Source: CALKZN01 sp050633785
GTDB taxonomy: Bacteria; Pseudomonadota; Gammaproteobacteria; Arenicellales; Arenicellaceae
Length of the DNA stretch: 64,000 nucleotides
Direction: 5' to 3'
Assembly: GCA_050633785.1 (NCBI GenBank)
Contig: JBOEHE010000035.1
Coordinates: 74,468 to 138,467, forward strand
Numbering within the stretch: position 1 is the first letter of the stretch; each line of letters opens with the position of its first letter. Of this stretch, positions 60,752 to 64,000 are shown in pieces. Below the pieces are notes generated by a model. That model was not told where the DNA came from, searched no databases, and saw only the letters and a program-made list of their open reading frames with translations. Made by a program: the position numbers and the translations under genes.

Positions 60752-61219
60752 ATGGCGCTGAAATATCTTGAGACTCTTACAGATTTAACGTTAACCACGT
60801 TATTGATCCGTCGCACATCATCGACAATGTCCTTGTGGATTGATGAAATGAAGTTTAAACCACACGACTTATCGTTTACCTATGCGCGAGTGATGACTGT
60901 GCTTTACGATGAAGTGATGACGTTCACTGAATTGGTTGAAGCAACGGTGATGCCTGCATCTACGGTCAGTCGGGTCGTTAAACGTATGGAAAACGAAGGC
61001 TTTTTAAAGCGTGAACGTGATCCCAACGAAAAACGACGCATTAACTTGTTTTTGACGGAGTCAGGTTTGAAACGTCGTGAGGAAGTTCTTCAGTATATTG
61101 CGGAAACAGGTGAAGCTCTTTTGGGGCAGTTGCCTAAAGAAGATATAGAGCACTTGAACCGCATTACACTGTCCATCCTCAAGCACGTGAAGGAAAAATA
61201 CCGAGGCTATACCACTTAG
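60752..61219 (+). CDS. MarR-family transcriptional regulator
   Basis: The 155-residue protein has the winged helix: TFTELVEATVMPASTVSRVVKRMENEGFLKRERDPNEKRRINLFLTESG, with flanking dimer helices. The wing motif DPNEKRR is typical. It stands alone after the ScfR-type regulator, and its target is unknown. Confidence 0.92.
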   Translation: MALKYLETLTDLTLTTLLIRRTSSTMSLWIDEMKFKPHDLSFTYARVMTVLYDEVMTFTELVEATVMPASTVSRVVKRMENEGFLKRERDPNEKRRINLFLTESGLKRREEVLQYIAETGEALLGQLPKEDIEHLNRITLSILKHVKEKYRGYTT

Positions 61220-61403
61220 CTAGCCGCCAGTTGATCAGCTTTAAGCCATTTGGTTTGGAGCTGTTTGTTCTTGGGTGTGGTTATTGGCTTGAGGTAACAT
61301 GGTCGATTTTTTTGGCATGTATCTGGGGATATTCATGATTGCCAGAGACTAATATCGTGTATTCTTGAGTTGCTTCGTAGACTTTAAAAAAAGAATCGTA
61401 AAT

Positions 61404-61880
61404 ATGTTACATGTCGTTCTGCACAGCCCGAGGATTCCCCCAAATACAGGAAATGTCATTCGTTTGATGGCAAACACGGGGTTTCAGCTGCACTTAATTG
61501 AACCTTTGGGGTTTGACTTTGAAGAAAAACAGCTCAGGCGGGCAGGTCTTGATTATCACGATCTGGCAAAAGTGGTGAGATACCCTGATTTTTTCAACTT
61601 TCTGGAAAAAGTCGATACGAATCGAGTTTTTGCTATCACGACTAAAGGGCAGAGGGTGTATTCACAAGTCGCCTTTCAAAAGGGCGATGCGCTGGTGTTT
61701 GGTTCTGAAACTGATGGCTTACCAAAGCAGGTAATGGACTCATTTGTGCCTGAAAACCGTTTGTTGTTGCCGATGCTGCCAAATAACAGGAGCTTAAATC
61801 TGTCAAATTCAGTTGCTATCGTAGTGTATGAAGCATGGAAACAACTGGGGTTTGAAGCTGCGATCATGCCGAGTGATTAG
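61404..61880 (+). CDS. trmL: tRNA (cytidine/uridine-34 2'-O)-methyltransferase
   Basis: From ATG 61404 (MLHVVLHSPRIPPNTGNVIRL) the SPOUT enzyme has 158 residues, equal to E. coli TrmL. It shows NTGNVIRLMANTG, ALVFGSETDGLP and LPMLPNNRSLNLSNSVAIVVYEAW, the knot motifs that bind SAM. It methylates the wobble base of leucine tRNAs. The earlier start at 61365 adds 13 unlike residues. Confidence 0.95.
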   Translation: MLHVVLHSPRIPPNTGNVIRLMANTGFQLHLIEPLGFDFEEKQLRRAGLDYHDLAKVVRYPDFFNFLEKVDTNRVFAITTKGQRVYSQVAFQKGDALVFGSETDGLPKQVMDSFVPENRLLLPMLPNNRSLNLSNSVAIVVYEAWKQLGFEAAIMPSD

Positions 61881-61888
61881 AGGCCTAT

Positions 61889-62176
61889 TTAAAACCCTTC
61901 AACCAGTACGGCATTACCTTCGGATATCATTTGACGCATTGTCTTAGCTGGGGCGTATTCGCTGGAATTATGCCATGCCTTCGCTGCCTCCTTTGTTGGA
62001 AATTCAATGATCACAACACGTTCGAAGGACACTGTTCCCTCTAGTTCTTCTAATGGACCGCCACGTACAATGAACTTGCCTCCGAATTTTTCAATCGTTC
62101 CAGGGGATATTTTCTTGTATTCTTCAAAAGCTTCAGGATCGATTATGTTTTCGTGAAAAAGGATATATGCGGTCAT
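61889..62176 (-). CDS. DUF1330 protein
   Basis: The 95-residue dimeric-barrel-type protein reads MTAYILFHENIIDPEAFEEY, FGGKFIVRGGPLEELEG and VIIEFPTKEAAKAWHNSSEYAPAKTMR, the DUF1330 signature. Function is unknown. It ends eight bases after trmL, convergently. A second DUF1330-like gene lies 200 bases upstream on the other strand. Confidence 0.92.
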   Translation of the reverse strand: MTAYILFHENIIDPEAFEEYKKISPGTIEKFGGKFIVRGGPLEELEGTVSFERVVIIEFPTKEAAKAWHNSSEYAPAKTMRQMISEGNAVLVEGF

Positions 62177-62381
62177 TGTTGGCCTCGTTTATTTTCAAAT
62201 GGGAATGGTAGCTGTTGCAGTAGATAAGAACGCTGTAAACATGGTGGTAATATCCGGTGTTGCTTTAAAGAAAACTATGCCCTAATAGCCTTATGGGTAA
62301 ACTGGTTGTTGTCTATTGCGGCAGGTTAAGGGTATTGATAATCTGCCAAGTCCAAAAATATGATATCACTAAGGGGGTTAC

Positions 62382-62669
62382 ATGAGCATACTCAATTTTT
62401 CTTACGCTGACATTAAAGACATGGATAAATTTCAGCAATATGTCAAGGCAGCTGCCAGTCTGATGGAAGAGGCCGGGGTTGAAGTGCTTGTTCGAGGTCA
62501 GTTTTCCGAAGTGATGCGGGGAGATGAAAAAAAACCACACATCGTGGCAGTATTTCGCTATTCAGACCGGGCTGCTGTTGAGCGTTTTTATTCTTCAAAA
62601 AAATACCAGGCGATCATTGCCTTGCGTGATGAGGCTTGTGTTATGACGATACATCTCTATGACGAATGA
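62382..62669 (+). CDS. DUF1330-like protein, second copy
   Basis: This protein also has 95 residues, and it keeps the same layout (FSYADIKDMDKFQQYVKAA, VEVLVRGQFSEVMRG, VAVFRYSDRAAVERFYSSKKYQAIIALR) but is diverged from the neighbouring DUF1330 protein. AGGGGG lies just before the ATG. The divergent arrangement, with about 205 bases between starts, suggests ancient duplication. Confidence 0.82.
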   Translation: MSILNFSYADIKDMDKFQQYVKAAASLMEEAGVEVLVRGQFSEVMRGDEKKPHIVAVFRYSDRAAVERFYSSKKYQAIIALRDEACVMTIHLYDE

Positions 62670-62711
62670 GTTGACTGCCCTGTTTTCGGCCCAATGAACA
62701 CTTTTAATGCG

Positions 62712-63122
62712 CTAATCAGAGCTTTGTTTATGTGGATGGTGCGGGCGTTCCAGTTCGATACGCAGGCTTTTGCCAGAGATAAGGATTTCACGAAGAGAAA
62801 TGGCCAGTGAAATCAACATGAGTGACAGACTGGTGGCAAAAGCGAACTGACCCAGAGATTGTTGAGTCAACAATAGTGCTGCCATCGAACAAATGCAGAA
62901 GATAAAAGCCAGCACGCCACTGGCCTGCATGTATTTGATCAATATCAATCGTTGGCGCAAGTTGTCGATTTGTTTCTCACGGTTTTCGTCAGTGAAATCA
63001 TCTTGCATTCTGTTGAGTTGGCGAACCACATTAGACAGTGCCAGATAGCGGTTGGTGTAGGCCAGAAATAGTAGTGATATTCCAGGGAATAATATAGCAG
63101 GGTCTGTGACGTTTAGAATCAT
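62712..63122 (-). CDS. DUF2721 membrane protein
   Basis: The 136-residue protein has an N-terminal helix (DPAILFPGISLLFLAYTNRYLAL), a central acidic/basic helix (QIDNLRQRLILIKYMQASGV) and two membrane segments (VLAFIFCICSMAALLL, FAFATSLSLMLISLAISL), as in DUF2721. The function is unknown. It lies 16 bases after hemJ, probably in the same operon. Confidence 0.88.
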   Translation of the reverse strand: MILNVTDPAILFPGISLLFLAYTNRYLALSNVVRQLNRMQDDFTDENREKQIDNLRQRLILIKYMQASGVLAFIFCICSMAALLLTQQSLGQFAFATSLSLMLISLAISLREILISGKSLRIELERPHHPHKQSSD

Positions 63123-63138
63123 TGTGCTTGTAGATACA

Positions 63139-63552
63139 TTAGAATGGTTTGACCACGACCAGAATAACGATTGTGATCAGAATAAGGACGGGGGCTTCAT
63201 TAAAGTAGCGATAGAACTTATGGCTGTACTGGTTGTTATCATTGGCAAACTGTTTCAGCAAATGACCACAGGCGAAATGATAAACGACTAACAGGGCAAC
63301 CAAGGCTAGTTTTGCGTATAGCCAGCCACCACTGATGCCATAGCTTAATAGCCAGAAACCTAATGCCAGTGTAGCGACCATGCTCGGAGTCATGATAGCG
63401 CGATAGAGTTTTCTTTCCATGACCTTAAAGCGTTCACGGCTGATCTGATCTTCACTCATGGCGTGATAAACGAACAGCCGAGGTAAGTAAAACATAGCGG
63501 CGAACCAGCAAATGACGGCTATGATATGAAATGCTTTGATCCACAAATACAT
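63139..63552 (-). CDS. hemJ: Protoporphyrinogen IX oxidase HemJ
   Basis: The 137-residue protein has four membrane helices and the HemJ landmarks KAFHIIAVICWFAAMFYLPRLFVYH at the N-terminus and KFYRYFNEAPVLILI near the C-terminus. It oxidises protoporphyrinogen IX to protoporphyrin IX in the inner membrane, the step after HemF. AGGACA precedes the ATG. It lies 52 bases after hemW. Confidence 0.93.
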   Translation of the reverse strand: MYLWIKAFHIIAVICWFAAMFYLPRLFVYHAMSEDQISRERFKVMERKLYRAIMTPSMVATLALGFWLLSYGISGGWLYAKLALVALLVVYHFACGHLLKQFANDNNQYSHKFYRYFNEAPVLILITIVILVVVKPF

Positions 63553-63604
63553 GGAGTGTCCTGTTAAAATAATGGTTAAAGTAGCTGAGTCTTAGTATAA
63601 CGAG

Positions 63605-64000
63605 TTACAGGTAATCATTCAGCATGCTATCAATAAAGCCATAGCCGCGCTCGGTAGGCGTAATGGTGTTTTGTGTCATCTGTAATAAACCCTTTTCACA
63701 TTGTTTCGTGACGGTTGCTTGGATAAGCTCAAAGGGTTGTTGAGTGCGTTGTTCGAATAGTTCAATGCTGAAACCCTGTTTTAAGCGCAATGCGTTCAAC
63801 ATGAATTCAAAGTTTCTGGCCTTATTGTCGACTGCAATGGTTTCTCCGATACGTTCAGGGTGCGCTGCTGTCTGCAAGTATTTTTTCGGGTGTTTTTGTT
63901 TCCAGTAGCGCACAATCTGACCGTCTTCCTGGCTTATTTTGCCATGTGCCCCAGCGCCAATCCCCAGATAATCGCCGTATTGCCAATAATTGAGATTGTG
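63605..64000 (-). CDS. hemW: Radical SAM haem chaperone HemW, 3' part
   Basis: The frame enters from the right edge as HNLNYWQYGDYLGIGAGAHG, which is the HemW/HemN-like segment, and runs to DSMLNDYL. The C-terminal domain (NFEFMLNALRLKQGF, ITPTERGYGFIDSML) matches HemW. About 131 codons are present; the radical-SAM half lies outside the window. HemW delivers haem to respiratory proteins. Confidence 0.93.
   Translation of the reverse strand, partial: HNLNYWQYGDYLGIGAGAHGKISQEDGQIVRYWKQKHPKKYLQTAAHPERIGETIAVDNKARNFEFMLNALRLKQGFSIELFEQRTQQPFELIQATVTKQCEKGLLQMTQNTITPTERGYGFIDSMLNDYL

Overview
The window comes from a chromosome of a moderately low-GC gammaproteobacterium, probably marine or aquatic and aerobic. 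Supporting signs are a gammaproteobacterial gene set (groESL, waaA/KdtA, PurE/PurK, HemF, HemJ, HemW, TrmL, FxsA, PepN), outer-membrane lipoproteins, two Tat-type precursors and a ZnuABC zinc system with a Zur-type operator. I do not assign a genus. I saw no rRNA, tRNA, CRISPR array, transposase, integrase or phage structural operon.

Layout. 1-4.3 kb: RNA-metabolism genes thpR and rnm (PHP domain), then pepN. 4.8-14.8 kb: an AraC-type regulator followed by four large exported proteins (PKD/beta-helix, DUF1800, Tat-exported DUF1501, and a haem-c/sorbosone-dehydrogenase-like propeller). This looks like one extracytoplasmic system of unknown function. 14.9-17.1 kb: groEL and groES behind a perfect CIRCE operator. 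17.1-19.3 kb: a membrane LytTR regulator coupled to an exported unknown protein, then a PEBP-family protein. 19.5-21.5 kb: a DJ-1-like enzyme and a DUF1272 zinc protein, divergent from a GlxA-type regulator.

21.7-24.9 kb is the most unusual stretch. It is a run of small, same-strand, mostly unknown genes separated by attC-like palindromes. The last bases of each gene overlap the R'' core, and each cassette's start is complementary to its own R''. I read this as an integron gene-cassette array without an integrase in the window (a CALIN, or the distal part of a chromosomal integron). 25.0-26.6 kb follows with a gene fragment and a secreted repeat protein that has an aerolysin-like Ser/Thr-rich tail.

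26.8-31.4 kb: a zinc-starvation operon (COG0523 GTPase, DUF1826, znuA, znuC, znuB) behind a perfect 26-bp palindrome. 31.6-42.9 kb: housekeeping genes (MBL hydrolase, fxsA, purD, thyA; then purE-purK-folA-tsaC-hemF-waaA as a tight operon), interrupted by an AraC/MAPEG/YHS/BamE-like group. 43-52.6 kb: accessory genes, including a KAP P-loop NTPase, a TetR-controlled Tat alpha/beta hydrolase with two matched operators, methyltransferases, rhodaneses, a fatty-acid-hydroxylase-family membrane protein, a truncated haemoglobin and a half-length asparaginase. A 43-residue lipoprotein gene and a 32-bp perfect palindrome also lie here.

52.7-54.9 kb: thiC under a TPP riboswitch. 55-60.6 kb: a frameshifted HEAT-repeat gene, then a glyoxylate-shunt locus with isocitrate lyase, a malate-synthase-G-like protein that ends before the catalytic C-terminal part, and a divergent RamB/ScfR-type regulator with duplicated TTCACAA operators. 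60.7-64 kb: MarR regulator, trmL, two DUF1330 genes, DUF2721, hemJ and the 3' part of hemW.

All calls rest on reading the sequence and on remembered family motifs. No database search was possible.
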